NCBI GenBank assembly: GCA_017466125.1
Contig: JAFTUS010000042.1
Coordinates: 1 to 37,917, forward strand
Origin: Lentisphaeria bacterium
GTDB taxonomy: Bacteria > Verrucomicrobiota > Lentisphaeria > Victivallales > Victivallaceae
Length of the DNA: 37,917 bases
Reading direction: 5' to 3'
Position 1 is the stretch's first letter; each line of letters opens with the position of its first letter. A program made the position numbers and the translations under genes. The notes beneath the pieces were generated by a model. The model was given only the letters and a program-made list of their open reading frames with translations, did no database searches and was not told the origin of the DNA. This document shows, piece by piece, positions 23,086 through 32,418 of this stretch.

Positions 23086-23976
23086 TTATTGTTGACAGGC
23101 AAGTTCCCCCTCGCGTCCGGGGAACGATTGCAGTTTCATTTCGCCGTCGGGCGCAGAATGGCGCACGGCTTCTGCGGCCTCGCCCATTGGAATAACGTGG
23201 TATCCCAGCGCAAGGACTTTATCCAGATACGCCTCAAACATGGCAGAACATCTGCCGCCTTCGGCTTCTGCGTGAATGGTCAGAACGTTGAGTTGATCCT
23301 CTTTCAGGAGAGAGATTTGATGATCGTTGTAATTCTCATCGGTAACGCCGTTGCGCCCGAGAACTTCATCATAGGTGGGCAGCGTTACAGGGATTTGGAG
23401 TTGTTCCAGCCGTTTGCCGTTCACGACCGGATAAAACGGCGCATAACCGCGGCAATCACTGTTGTATGTGAAGGGAAATTCCGCTTTGACTTCCAGCAGT
23501 TGATCGTTGGTACGCCACCCGGGAGCGGCACTGCTGGCGGGGGCTTCGCCCAGAAGTTCCGTCAGGAACTCCACGCCCCGGCGGATCTCCTGACGCATCT
23601 GTTCACGGGTCATCACAGTCAGTTTTGCCTGTGCCTTATGGTGATCCCATGCGTGAAACGCTATTTCATGCCCCTGGGCGTGAGCGGCTCTGATGACCTC
23701 TTTGAAGTGTCTGCCGATCTTCGGCCCGGGCCACGCCGTCCCCATGAGGACGATTTCGGGGCCGTAGAGTCCGGCGGCATTGGTGCGGAGCATTTTCCAG
23801 AGAAACGCCGGTTTCAGCAGCCGCCAGAGATGCCGCCCCATATTGTCCGGACCGACGGAAAAATAGAACGTTCCCCTGATGCCGCGTTCATTCAGAATAC
23901 GGCACAACGCGGGGACACCCCGTCCGGTTCCCCGGAAGGTGTCCACATCGATCCGCAGTGCTATTGTTTTCTGCAT
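23086..23976 (-). CDS. arnD: ArnD-like polysaccharide deacetylase (4-deoxy-4-formamido-L-arabinose-phosphoundecaprenol deformylase)
   Basis: A 296-residue NodB-type deacetylase matching ArnD closely. The start QKTIALRIDVDTFRGTGRGVP, then FSVGPDNMGRHLWRLLKPAFLWKMLRTNAAGLYG and GTAWPGPKIG, are near-diagnostic stretches, and HEIAFHAWDHHKAQ supplies metal and active-site His residues. It removes the formyl group from undecaprenyl-phosphate-Ara4FN before transfer to lipid A. The ATG at 23976 lies two bases after the arnA stop; an in-frame TTG at 23982 overlapping that stop is an alternative. Together with arnA it is part of the L-Ara4N pathway; arnB, arnC and arnT are not in this window. Confidence 0.88.
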   Translation of the reverse strand: MQKTIALRIDVDTFRGTGRGVPALCRILNERGIRGTFYFSVGPDNMGRHLWRLLKPAFLWKMLRTNAAGLYGPEIVLMGTAWPGPKIGRHFKEVIRAAHAQGHEIAFHAWDHHKAQAKLTVMTREQMRQEIRRGVEFLTELLGEAPASSAAPGWRTNDQLLEVKAEFPFTYNSDCRGYAPFYPVVNGKRLEQLQIPVTLPTYDEVLGRNGVTDENYNDHQISLLKEDQLNVLTIHAEAEGGRCSAMFEAYLDKVLALGYHVIPMGEAAEAVRHSAPDGEMKLQSFPGREGELACQQ

Positions 23977-23978
23977 TT

Positions 23979-25973
23979 TCAATCGAGGTTGAATTCGCCG
24001 GATTTGATGGCTTCGTTCAGGAAGAAGTCCAGCGTGCTTTCAATGGATTGATCCAGCGTGATGGCGGGTTCCCAATCCAGATATTTTTTGGCATTTTTGA
24101 TACTGGGTTTGCGGTGCTGAACGTCCTGATAACCCTTGCCGTAAAAAGCCCCGGACTCCACGACCAGATAACCGGCGAAAGGCGGAAATTTGGAGCGGAG
24201 CGGATGTTTGTCGAACTTCTCGACCAGCGTTTCCGCCATGGCTTTGATACTGGCTTCGTTGTCGGGATTGCCGATGTTGATGATTTTGCCGTTGCAGACG
24301 CCTTTGGGGTCATCAATGATGCGGTAGAGAGCCTCGATGCCCTCGGAAATATCCACAAAACAGCGTTTCTGTTCGCCGCCGTCGATGAGTTGGATGGGTG
24401 CGCCCTGCACCAGATTGAGGATCAACTGGGTAATGGCACGGCTGGAACCGATACGGGCTCCGGAGAGACTGTCCAGACGCGGTCCGATCCAGTTGAAAGG
24501 ACGGAAGAGCGTGAAGTTGAGCAATCCTTTTGCGCCGTACGCCCAGATGACACGATCCATCATCTGCTTACTGCAGGAGTAGATCCACCGCTGCATACGG
24601 ATCGGCCCGGTGATGAGTTTGGAGTTGTCTTCGTCGAAATTCTCATCGGTACACATACCGTAAACTTCGCTGGTGGAGGGGAAGACGATGCGCTTGTTGT
24701 ATTTCACGCAGTAACGGACGACACGCAGGTTTTCTTCAAAGTCCAGCTCAAAGACACGGAGCGGATTGCGGGTGTATTCGATGGGCGTTGCGATCGCCAC
24801 GAGGGGGAGGACGACATCGCATTTGCGGACATGGTATTCGATCCATTCCCGGTGGATGGCGATATCGCCTTCGCGGAAGTGGAAATCGGGGTGATCCAGC
24901 AGATGATCGATGTAGTTGGTACGCAAATCAAGGCCGTAGACTTCATATTTGCCGGAGGCGAGCAGACGGTCGGAGAGGTGACTGCCGATAAAACCGTTGA
25001 CACCGAGGATGAGGACGGATTTCTTGCGTCCCGCTTCGCGGAGCTGTTTGGAATTGCCGCCGAAAACCATATTGGGAACGATGCGGGCTTCAGAAGCGAG
25101 TTGATCGCCGGTGGTGAATACGCCGCCTTCGATCTGTCCGGTTTTGATGCGCAGTGCGCCCTCACCGCATGCGATGGTAAAGGGGGCGGCAGAAAGAACC
25201 GTTCCGGGCATCGCCTTGCGGTCGGCGGCGACAACTTCAGCCGACCAGAAAAACACTTTGCGGTCGGTGATGTAGCTGAATGCGCCGGGATAAGGAAGCG
25301 TGACAGCGCGGATCAGATTGCGGATCTCATCGGCAGATTTGCTCCAGTCGATCTGACCGTCGGCGGGTTTGCGTCCGCCGAAAGTGGTTGCCTTGGAGTC
25401 ATCCTGGGGGATGCGGTCGGCTTTGCCCTCTTTCAGAAGCGGCAATGCGCGGTCGAGCATCAGAGCGGCGGCTTTTTCGGCCTTGCAGAAGAGGGTTTTT
25501 GCGGTATCATCGTTGGTGATGGCAATTTTTTCCTGATCGACGATATCGCCGGCATCGGCTTTGCGGGTCATATAGTGCAGAGTAACGCCGGTCTCTTTTT
25601 CGCCGTTGATGATCGCCCAGTTGATCGGAACACGTCCGCGGTATTTGGGGAGCAGAGAGCCGTGAAGGTTGAGTGCGCCTTTTGCGGGGACAGCGAGGAT
25701 CTCTTCTGAAAGCATATTGCGGTAGTAGAAACTGAAGATGAAATCCGGAGCCATTGCCTTGATGCGGGCCGCCCAGACGGGGTGGTTGACATCTTCGGGG
25801 GCAAAAACGGGGATACCGTATTCGCCCGCCAGTTCAGCCACAGAGCCGAACCAGATATTTTCGTTGGCGTTATCTTTGTGGGTAAAAACGGCGGAGATCT
25901 CAAAACCGTTGCGGCGCAAGGCTTCGATACCGGCGCGTCCGATATTGTGATAGGCAAAAACAACACACTTCAT
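23979..25973 (-). CDS. arnA: bifunctional UDP-glucuronate decarboxylase / UDP-Ara4N formyltransferase ArnA
   Basis: A 664-residue protein, close to the usual 660. The N-terminal formyltransferase domain (1-305) has Asn102, His104 and Asp140 in [19 protein letters not shown] and ADAGDIV, at the catalytic positions of E. coli ArnA. The C-terminal dehydrogenase/decarboxylase domain (about 318-664) has the NAD motif GVNGFIG, the active-site FPSTSEVYG (Glu436), YSCSKQ and an Arg621 in QHRKPS, offset by two from E. coli Glu434/Arg619. It oxidatively decarboxylates UDP-glucuronate and formylates UDP-L-Ara4N. It is the first gene of a minus-strand operon with arnD and the sialidase-like gene. A TATAAT -10 (25991-25996) lies just upstream. 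Confidence 0.95.
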   Translation of the reverse strand: MKCVVFAYHNIGRAGIEALRRNGFEISAVFTHKDNANENIWFGSVAELAGEYGIPVFAPEDVNHPVWAARIKAMAPDFIFSFYYRNMLSEEILAVPAKGALNLHGSLLPKYRGRVPINWAIINGEKETGVTLHYMTRKADAGDIVDQEKIAITNDDTAKTLFCKAEKAAALMLDRALPLLKEGKADRIPQDDSKATTFGGRKPADGQIDWSKSADEIRNLIRAVTLPYPGAFSYITDRKVFFWSAEVVAADRKAMPGTVLSAAPFTIACGEGALRIKTGQIEGGVFTTGDQLASEARIVPNMVFGGNSKQLREAGRKKSVLILGVNGFIGSHLSDRLLASGKYEVYGLDLRTNYIDHLLDHPDFHFREGDIAIHREWIEYHVRKCDVVLPLVAIATPIEYTRNPLRVFELDFEENLRVVRYCVKYNKRIVFPSTSEVYGMCTDENFDEDNSKLITGPIRMQRWIYSCSKQMMDRVIWAYGAKGLLNFTLFRPFNWIGPRLDSLSGARIGSSRAITQLILNLVQGAPIQLIDGGEQKRCFVDISEGIEALYRIIDDPKGVCNGKIINIGNPDNEASIKAMAETLVEKFDKHPLRSKFPPFAGYLVVESGAFYGKGYQDVQHRKPSIKNAKKYLDWEPAITLDQSIESTLDFFLNEAIKSGEFNLD

Positions 25974-26199
25974 AAGAAAAACCTTTCTGTATTATACATT
26001 GTCACATATATACTATAACGCCTTTTATTATTTTTTCCAGAAAAAAAACAAAATCATCTCCAAAAATGGGCGAAATATTTTCACACCCGTCAAAATCCTG
26101 TTGCGGTGAGATTTTTTTACATTTTTTATTTCCGCCTTTGCGTTTTTCCGTTTTACAGTGTATATTATTTTCAATGACAGTTCTATCAAGGAGTCGAAA

Positions 26200-26964
26200 A
26201 TGAAGAAAAATATTCTTGTTACCGGCGGTGCCAGAGGGATCGGTGCCGGTATCGTCCGCAAATTGGCAGAAAAAGGACATAATGTCGGCTTTTGCGGCAG
26301 AGCAGCAGCAGAAACCGCCGCTCCGTTCCTCGCTGAATTACAGCAAGAGTTTTCCGGCAGATTTGCCTACTTCCAATGCGATGTTTCCTCCGCTGCTGAC
26401 CGGGAAAAAATGCTCGATGATTTTATTGCCGCTTTCGGCTCCATCGATGTGCTGGTCAACAACGCCGGTGTCGCCCCCGAAAACCGCTCCGATCTGCTGG
26501 ATATGTCAGAAGAAAGTTTCGACCGCGTCATGGGCATCAATCTCAAAGGCCCTTTCTTCCTGACACAGGCCGCGGCAAAACGGATGATCGCCGATAAAAA
26601 CAGCGAATTCAAATGTATCATCAATACCGGTTCCGTTTCAGCGGATTACGCCAGCATCAACCGGGGCGAATACTGCCTCTCCAAAGCCGGTGTCGCCATG
26701 GCAACCAAACTCTTTTCCGTACGCCTCGCCGATGAGGGGATCTGTGTCTATGAGATCCGACCCGGCGTGATCAAAAGCGATATGACCAGTGTGGTCTCCG
26801 CCAAGTATGACAAAATGATCGCTGAAGGCCTCACCCTCCAACGCCGTTGGGGAATGCCGGAAGACATCGGCAAAGCCGTCCTTATGCTCGTGGAAGGAGC
26901 ATTGGCTTACTCCACCGGACAAGTCATCAATGTGGACGGGGGATTGACCATTGAACGCTTCTGA
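26200..26964 (+). CDS. FabG-type short-chain dehydrogenase/reductase
   Basis: A 254-residue classical SDR. The start at 26200 (MKKNILVTGGARGIGAG) is fixed by AAGGAG at 26188-26193; a longer frame from 26158 has no site. Seen are the NAD(P) motif TGGARGIG, the structural NNAG (VLVNNAGVAP), catalytic Ser in NTGSVSADYAS, YCLSKAG (Tyr and Lys), and a C-terminal STGQVINVDGGLT. Substrates may be sugars or 3-oxoacyl compounds. The operon (flavoprotein, OYE, 2-hydroxyacid dehydrogenase, FucU) makes a sugar or sugar-acid substrate likelier than fatty acid synthesis. It is the first gene of a six-gene operon, divergent from arnA. Confidence 0.85.
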   Translation: MKKNILVTGGARGIGAGIVRKLAEKGHNVGFCGRAAAETAAPFLAELQQEFSGRFAYFQCDVSSAADREKMLDDFIAAFGSIDVLVNNAGVAPENRSDLLDMSEESFDRVMGINLKGPFFLTQAAAKRMIADKNSEFKCIINTGSVSADYASINRGEYCLSKAGVAMATKLFSVRLADEGICVYEIRPGVIKSDMTSVVSAKYDKMIAEGLTLQRRWGMPEDIGKAVLMLVEGALAYSTGQVINVDGGLTIERF

Positions 26965-28864
26965 CAGAAAAAGGCTCAACACCCTTATCATCGGCAGCGG
27001 TGCCGCCGGACTTGCCGCCGCCGTCCGCCTCAAAGCACAGGGCGTTGAAAATATCGCCATCTATACCGAAGGTCTCAAAATGGGGACTTCCATCAATACC
27101 GGCAGCGATAAACAAACCTACTATAAACTCGGTATGTACGGCCCGGAACCCGATGCACCGGAACTCATGGCACAAGACCTTGCCGCCGGAGGTTCGGTCC
27201 ACGGAGACATCGCTCTGATCGAAGCGGCTCTCTCTCCGTTGGCATTTCATCATCTGGTTTCGCTGGGAGTCCCCTTCCCGCACGACATGTTCGGACAGCA
27301 CATCGGCTACAAGACCGATCATGACCCCAAACGCCGTGCAACCAGCTGCGGCCCTTATACGTCACGGGATATGTGTCTGGCTCTGACCGCCGCCGTCCGC
27401 GAAAAAAACATTCCTGTTTTTGAAAACCGTGTCGCCGTGAAACTTCTCACGGATTCTGCCCGTTCCCGCGTCACCGGGGCAATCTTCATCAACACTCAAA
27501 ACGGCGATTTTGAGGTCGTTCAATCTGAAAATATCATTTTTGCAGCCGGAGGCCCCGGCGGACTTTATGAAACAAGCGTTTACCCCAAAGTCCATACCGG
27601 CGGCATCGGACTTGCCATCGCAGCGGGTGCAGAGTGCTGCAATCTTGCCGAATCCCAATACGGTCTGGCGTCTATCAAGTTCCGCTGGAATGTTTCCGGC
27701 AGTTATATGCAGGTCCTTCCCCGTTTCGTCTCCACCGATGAGGCGGGGCAGGATGAACGGGAGTTCCTGCGGGAATACTTCGATACTCCGCAAGCCATGT
27801 ACGATGCGGTTTTCCTCAAAGGGTATCAGTGGCCCTTTGCCGCCGGACACGTGCCGGGTTCTTCGCTCATCGATATATTCACCTACATCGAAACTGTGGA
27901 ACGGGGACGCAGAGTCTATCTCGACTACCGCAGTGACCCGGCGGATCTGGATTTCAACAAACTTTCGCCGGAAACAAGGGAGTATCTGGAACGCTCCAAT
28001 GCCCTCGCAGATACTCCGCTGAAACGGCTCCAAATCCTCAATCAGCCCGCGATCGACCTTTATGCCCGGCACGGCATCAAACTGGAAACTGATATGCTCG
28101 AAATCGCCGTCTGCGCCCAGCATAACAACGGCGGGCTCGCCGGAAACATCTGGTGGGAATCCACCAGTCTGAAACACCTTTTCCCGATCGGCGAAGTCAA
28201 CGGCTCCCACGGCGTGACCCGTCCGGGCGGCTCCGCCCTCAATGCGGGTCAGGTCGGTGCTTTCCGCGCCGCCGAATACATCGCCGCCCGCTGTCAGCAG
28301 GATACCGTCGATGAAACGCAGTTCGACACAGCCGCCTCCGCCGCCTTGAATGAACTGGCGGAAATGTCCGCAAAACCGGCAGACACCAACTGGCAGGAAG
28401 AACGGCAGGAGTTCCAGCACCGCATGAGCGAAGCGGGGGCTTTCATCCGTGAAAAAACAACCGTTGCCAAGGCTCTGGAAGATGCCGCAGTACAGTTTGA
28501 CCGCTTGCGGCAGCAGGGCATCGGCGGCTTATCCCTCCGCGACCGGGTCGAAAGTCTGCGCAACATCCCGCTCTGCCTCGCTCATACGCTCTATCTGGAA
28601 TCGGTACAGCACCAGATTTCAGTGATCGGTTCACGCGGCGGCTCTCTGGTGCTTTCGCCCGATGGAGAAATCATCTCCGCCAAACTGAACGGCAAGTGGA
28701 AACGCATGCCCGAAAACAGAGAGTTCCGTAAAAAAATGGTCTATTGCTCCATCCGTGACGGCAAGAAGCTCTTTTCCACAGAAGATTGCCGCCCCATCCC
28801 CGAAACGGACGGCTGGTTTGAAAACATCTGGCATGACTGCCGGAACGGAAAAATTTATGATTGA
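26951..28864 (+). CDS. FAD-dependent oxidoreductase, fumarate reductase/succinate dehydrogenase flavoprotein-like
   Basis: A 637-residue flavoprotein of the SdhA/FrdA/L-aspartate-oxidase superfamily. It has the FAD motif LIIGSGAAGLAAAVRL at the N-terminus, an IIFAAGGPGGLY turn, the HNNGG motif in AQHNNGGLAGNIWW and a C-terminal FAD contact NGSHGVTRPGGSALNAGQVGA. The covalent-FAD His of true Sdh is not evident. The start appears to be TTG at 26951, which overlaps the SDR gene by 14 bases, with a GGGG ribosome site inside the SDR gene. It probably oxidises or reduces a C-C bond in an organic acid or sugar derivative. No iron-sulfur or membrane-anchor subunit follows, so it is not respiratory Sdh. 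Confidence 0.82.
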   Translation: MNASDRKRLNTLIIGSGAAGLAAAVRLKAQGVENIAIYTEGLKMGTSINTGSDKQTYYKLGMYGPEPDAPELMAQDLAAGGSVHGDIALIEAALSPLAFHHLVSLGVPFPHDMFGQHIGYKTDHDPKRRATSCGPYTSRDMCLALTAAVREKNIPVFENRVAVKLLTDSARSRVTGAIFINTQNGDFEVVQSENIIFAAGGPGGLYETSVYPKVHTGGIGLAIAAGAECCNLAESQYGLASIKFRWNVSGSYMQVLPRFVSTDEAGQDEREFLREYFDTPQAMYDAVFLKGYQWPFAAGHVPGSSLIDIFTYIETVERGRRVYLDYRSDPADLDFNKLSPETREYLERSNALADTPLKRLQILNQPAIDLYARHGIKLETDMLEIAVCAQHNNGGLAGNIWWESTSLKHLFPIGEVNGSHGVTRPGGSALNAGQVGAFRAAEYIAARCQQDTVDETQFDTAASAALNELAEMSAKPADTNWQEERQEFQHRMSEAGAFIREKTTVAKALEDAAVQFDRLRQQGIGGLSLRDRVESLRNIPLCLAHTLYLESVQHQISVIGSRGGSLVLSPDGEIISAKLNGKWKRMPENREFRKKMVYCSIRDGKKLFSTEDCRPIPETDGWFENIWHDCRNGKIYD

Positions 28865-28874
28865 GGAGTGAAAT

Positions 28875-30302
28875 ATGGCAAATAATTTCCCCAAAGTAAC
28901 ACAATTCAAAACACTCGATGAATTTTCAGCGTACCTCAAAAGTGAAAATATCGACATCGGCTTTGCCGAAGGCTCTTCCGCCATGGCGCAGAAGATCACA
29001 CACAACGGCCGCACCATCGGCAACCGCTGGGCGATCCTCCCCATGGAGGGGTGGGATTGCTCCGCTGACGGCACGCCCACAGAATACACCCGCCGCCGCT
29101 GGCTGAACTTTGCCGGAAGCGGAGCAAAACTGCTCTACGGCACAGAAGCCGCCGCCGTGATGCACTCCGGCAGAAGCAATCCGCAGCAGTTGATGTGTGC
29201 CGACCACACCGCCGATGCGTTGAAAAATCTCTGCTCCGAAATGCGCCGGACGCACAAAGAGAAATTCGGTACCGACGATGATTTGCTCATCGGTTTGCAG
29301 TTGACTCATTCCGGCCGTTACTCCCACCCGAACAAGGCGGCAGTTCTGGAATCCGTCACCGCTTACAGCCACCCGCTGCTGGATAAAAAATTCGGTAACT
29401 CCCCTGCCAATGTCGTCAGCGATGATGAGGTAAAAAACATCATTCAGCACTTCATCAAAGCCGCAGTCATCGCACAGAAAGCCGGATTTGACTTTGTTGA
29501 CATCAAACACGCACACGGTTATCTGGGACATGAATTTCTCACAGCCTGCGACCGTCCCGGTCCGTACGGCGGAAGTTTTGAGAACCGTACCCGCTTCTTC
29601 CGCGAGATCGCCGAAGGTATACAGAAAGCCGCTCCGGGGCTGGAACTCTCCGCGCGTTTGAGCATCTTTGACATTTTCCCCTTCATCAAAGGGGAGGACG
29701 GCGTGGGGCATCCCATGCAGTGGCAGGGGCACTACCCCTACGCTTTCGGCGGCGACGGTACGGGTATGGATATGGACGAAAATCTGGAAGAACCCGTCAA
29801 GTTCGTCAAAATGATGCAGGAATACGGCGTGGGTCTGATCTGCGCCACCATCGGCAGTCCTTACTATAACGTCCACATGCAGCGTCCCGCCTACTATCCG
29901 GTCTCGGACGGTTACGAAATGCCGGAGCATCCGCTCTACAACGTCTCGCGCCACATCAAAGCGGTGAAGCGTCTGCGGGAACTCTGTCCCGGTATCAAGG
30001 TGGTCGGTTCCGGCTACACCTGTTTGCAGGAGTATCTGCCCGCCGCCGCGGAATACGCTGTCGGACACGATGAAACGGATTTCGTCGGCATCGGGCGCAT
30101 GGTGCTTTCTTATCCTGAAATCTGTGCGGATTCCCTTGCGGGGAGACCCCTCGACCGCTGCCGTATCTGCCGCACGTTCGGCGATTGTACCAGTGCGCCC
30201 CGCAACGGTATGATCTCCGGCTGTTATCCGCTGGATCACTTCTACAAACAACTTCCCGAAGCCGGACGGCTCAAGGAGATCAAAAAAGGATTGAAAAAAT
30301 GA
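28875..30302 (+). CDS. old-yellow-enzyme family NADH:flavin oxidoreductase with C-terminal Cys cluster
   Basis: A 475-residue OYE-type FMN TIM barrel. Typical signatures are IGLQLTHSGRYSHPNK, FDFVDIKHAHGYLGHEFL, GGSFENRTRFFREI and VGSGYTCLQEYLPAAAEYAV. Near the C-terminus four Cys are arranged C428-x2-C431-x6-C438-x11-C450. 2,4-dienoyl-CoA reductase-type relatives bind a [4Fe-4S] cluster with C-x2-C-x3-C-x11-C, so a cluster with an altered middle spacing is plausible. The NAD(P)H-binding extra domain of those relatives is missing. It lies 10 bp after the flavoprotein gene and overlaps the ThuA-like gene by ATGA. An activated C=C or ketone substrate is inferred. Confidence 0.85.
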   Translation: MANNFPKVTQFKTLDEFSAYLKSENIDIGFAEGSSAMAQKITHNGRTIGNRWAILPMEGWDCSADGTPTEYTRRRWLNFAGSGAKLLYGTEAAAVMHSGRSNPQQLMCADHTADALKNLCSEMRRTHKEKFGTDDDLLIGLQLTHSGRYSHPNKAAVLESVTAYSHPLLDKKFGNSPANVVSDDEVKNIIQHFIKAAVIAQKAGFDFVDIKHAHGYLGHEFLTACDRPGPYGGSFENRTRFFREIAEGIQKAAPGLELSARLSIFDIFPFIKGEDGVGHPMQWQGHYPYAFGGDGTGMDMDENLEEPVKFVKMMQEYGVGLICATIGSPYYNVHMQRPAYYPVSDGYEMPEHPLYNVSRHIKAVKRLRELCPGIKVVGSGYTCLQEYLPAAAEYAVGHDETDFVGIGRMVLSYPEICADSLAGRPLDRCRICRTFGDCTSAPRNGMISGCYPLDHFYKQLPEAGRLKEIKKGLKK

Positions 30303-30961
30303 TCGGTTTTTTCGCAGACAATCATTACGGCGTTCATCCCGGCAAAGTCATTTTTGAACATCTGCCATCTGAACTTCAACAGAAAATCGCTTTTTTTGAG
30401 GATGATTGGAGCGATATGGAAACACCCGGTTTTGCCGGAAAATATGAACTGCTCATCCTCAATATGATCGGCGACACCTGCGATGTGCCGCACCCCGCTG
30501 CCGCCGCAGAAAAAGAGGTGCGCTCCTATCTGGAAAAGGGCGGCAGTATGATACTGCTTCACGGTTCAGGGGCGGCGTTCTGGCAGTGGGAGTGGTGGCG
30601 GAAGATCGTCGGTTTCCGCTGGGTTCGTCCCAATGACCCCGACGGAGTGGAGGCTTCTTATCATCCGGTGAAGCCTTACATGCTCCGCAAATGCAAGAGC
30701 CGTCATTTGCTGATGGATAAATTACAGGAAATCGAACTGCCTGCCGATGAAATTTATGCAAAACTGGAACAGGTTTCTCCGGCACATGTTTTTATGGAAA
30801 CTGCCATTGAAGAGGGTGTGTTTCCGCAGTGTTTTGAAGTCATTACGCCCTGGGGCGGGAAACTGGTTCACTTCATTCCGGGCCATTCCCCGGAGGTGAC
30901 TTCCCATCCGGCGGTCATCCGCAATATTTGTGAAATCATCAATTATCTGGAGAATAAATAA
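30299..30961 (+). CDS. ThuA-like (GATase-like fold) protein
   Basis: A 220-residue protein starting MIGFFADNHYGVHPGKV at the ATG that overlaps the OYE stop (ATGA). The central MILLHGSGAAFWQWEWWRKIVGFRW and the late HFIPGHSPEVTSHPAVIRNI match the ThuA domain (flavodoxin/GATase-like), a family linked to trehalose and other keto-sugar metabolism, whose precise reaction is uncertain. Embedded in the redox/sugar operon, it probably acts on the same intermediate. A longer frame starting at 30185 is rejected because it lies within the OYE gene. Confidence 0.72.
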   Translation: MIGFFADNHYGVHPGKVIFEHLPSELQQKIAFFEDDWSDMETPGFAGKYELLILNMIGDTCDVPHPAAAAEKEVRSYLEKGGSMILLHGSGAAFWQWEWWRKIVGFRWVRPNDPDGVEASYHPVKPYMLRKCKSRHLLMDKLQEIELPADEIYAKLEQVSPAHVFMETAIEEGVFPQCFEVITPWGGKLVHFIPGHSPEVTSHPAVIRNICEIINYLENK

Positions 30962-30962
30962 G

Positions 30963-31934
30963 ATGAAAAAATACAAAGCAGCCTTTGTGACAAATTATCA
31001 GGAAAAGATCGATTACGTTTATACTGCCGCTCAACAGCAGGAGATCGCAGAGCTCACCGGGCTTCTGCCGGGAGTTTTCTGCGAAGCGGATATCCTTGCG
31101 GGGAAACTGCTTGAAACAGAGGTCATTTTTGCAACGTGGGGAATGCCCGCACTGACCGCGGAAATGATGGATAAGATGCCCAAACTTCAAGCGGTCTTTT
31201 ACGGAGCGGGTGCAACGGATTCATTTGCCCGCGCCTGTTTTGCCCGCGATGTCAAAGTTTTCAGTGCATGGCAGGCGAACGCCATTCCGGTTGCGGAGTT
31301 CTGCCTCGGACAGATATTGCTGGGGTTGAAAGGGTATTTCCGTTACGCCCGTTCGCTCAACTGCAAGGAGCGTTTCAACCAGCAGTGGGCAGGGCCGGGC
31401 TGTTACGGAGAAACCGTTGCGCTGATCGGAGCGGGGGCGATCTCCACCAAACTGAAAGAGCTGCTGGGTGCTTTCAATGTCAATGTCGAAGTCGTGCCGT
31501 CCCGCAAGGAGAAACGTACTGTTTCGCTGGAGGAAGTTTTTGCCAAAGCCATGGTCATAAGCAACCATTTGCCGGATCGGAATGACAATATCGGGGTGTT
31601 GGACGGAAAACTTTTCGCCTCTATGCGCGAGGGTGCGGTTTTCATCAACACGGGCCGTGGGCGTCAGGTCAATGAAGCGGAGATGATCGAGGTGCTGAAA
31701 AAGCGTCCTGACCTGACTGCGCTGCTGGATGTCACCTCGCCGGAGCCTCCGGAAAACGGTTCAGAACTCTACACGCTGCCCAACGTATTTCTGTCGGCGC
31801 ACATTGCCGGATCTCTGAATGACGAAGTTCACCGTATGGCGGATTACATGATTGCGGAATACAAACGTTTTGCCAGCGGTGAAGAAAATCTTTATGAAGT
31901 GAAAGAGTCGATGCTTCTGACTTCAAAACAATAG
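30963..31934 (+). CDS. D-isomer-specific 2-hydroxyacid dehydrogenase
   Basis: A 323-residue NAD-dependent dehydrogenase with ATG at 30963 and GGAG about 10 bp upstream. Visible motifs are the Rossmann VALIGAGAISTKL, FINTGRGRQVNEAEM (catalytic Arg), LDVTSPEPPENGSEL (Glu) and SAHIAGS (the acid/base His). It reversibly reduces a 2-keto acid to a D-2-hydroxy acid or related sugar acid. It is the fifth gene of the operon, one base after the ThuA-like gene. Substrate specificity cannot be judged. Confidence 0.87.
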   Translation: MKKYKAAFVTNYQEKIDYVYTAAQQQEIAELTGLLPGVFCEADILAGKLLETEVIFATWGMPALTAEMMDKMPKLQAVFYGAGATDSFARACFARDVKVFSAWQANAIPVAEFCLGQILLGLKGYFRYARSLNCKERFNQQWAGPGCYGETVALIGAGAISTKLKELLGAFNVNVEVVPSRKEKRTVSLEEVFAKAMVISNHLPDRNDNIGVLDGKLFASMREGAVFINTGRGRQVNEAEMIEVLKKRPDLTALLDVTSPEPPENGSELYTLPNVFLSAHIAGSLNDEVHRMADYMIAEYKRFASGEENLYEVKESMLLTSKQ

Positions 31935-31944
31935 GGGGAAAAAG

Positions 31945-32373
31945 ATGTTAAAAGGAGTACCTGCGGTTATTTCGCCTGAACTGCTGAAAATTCTTGCGGA
32001 GATGGGTCATGGGGATGAACTGGTGATTGCGGATGCGCACTTTCCGTCGCACACGTTTGGGAAGAGGGTCACGCATGCGGATGCGTTAAGTTCCACGGAT
32101 ATGCTCAAAGCGGTATTGAAGTTGATCGAGCCGGATCAATATGTAAAAAATCCGGTAGTTATGATGGAGCCTGTTCCGGGGGACAGTGCAGACCCGGGTC
32201 TGTTGGCGGACTGCCGTGCGGCGTTGGGGAAAGACGCTGACCGTATAGAATTCATCGAACGTTTTGCATTTTACGAGCGTGCAAAGGAAGCGTTTGCGGT
32301 AGTAGTTTCCGGAGAGACGCGAGTTTACGGGAACATCATTCTGAAGAAGGGAGTGACTCCTGTCTGCGACTGA
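31945..32373 (+). CDS. fucU: FucU/RbsD-family sugar mutarotase
   Basis: A 142-residue FucU-type mutarotase, which interconverts alpha and beta anomers of L-fucose or related pyranoses. Signatures are MGHGDELVIADAHFP (His and Asp for catalysis), a C-terminal FAFYERAKEAFAVV and the tail TRVYGNIILKKGV. Length fits FucU. It follows the hydroxyacid dehydrogenase by 10 bp with a GGGG-containing site and closes the operon, the strongest hint that the pathway handles a free reducing sugar. No fucose isomerase, kinase or transporter is present, so a non-phosphorylating route or another sugar is possible. Confidence 0.88.
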   Translation: MLKGVPAVISPELLKILAEMGHGDELVIADAHFPSHTFGKRVTHADALSSTDMLKAVLKLIEPDQYVKNPVVMMEPVPGDSADPGLLADCRAALGKDADRIEFIERFAFYERAKEAFAVVVSGETRVYGNIILKKGVTPVCD

Positions 32374-32378
32374 CAGGA
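32358..32378 (+). terminator. hairpin spanning the fucU stop, possible weak terminator
   Basis: TCCTGTC (32358-32364) and GACAGGA (32372-32378) pair with a 7-base loop that contains part of the stop codon. Only a distant T-run (about 32394-32398) follows, so termination is uncertain. Confidence 0.3.
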
Positions 32379-32418
32379 ACGGAATGGTGTATATTTTTGT
32401 AAAAAAAGCCGAAACGGA

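Noticed and set aside
23958..25709. 583-codon plus-strand open frame opposite arnA
   Set aside because: Antisense shadow of arnA, whose catalytic residues are all present in the minus-strand reading.
28926..30251. 441-codon minus-strand open frame
   Set aside because: Antisense shadow of the old-yellow-enzyme gene.
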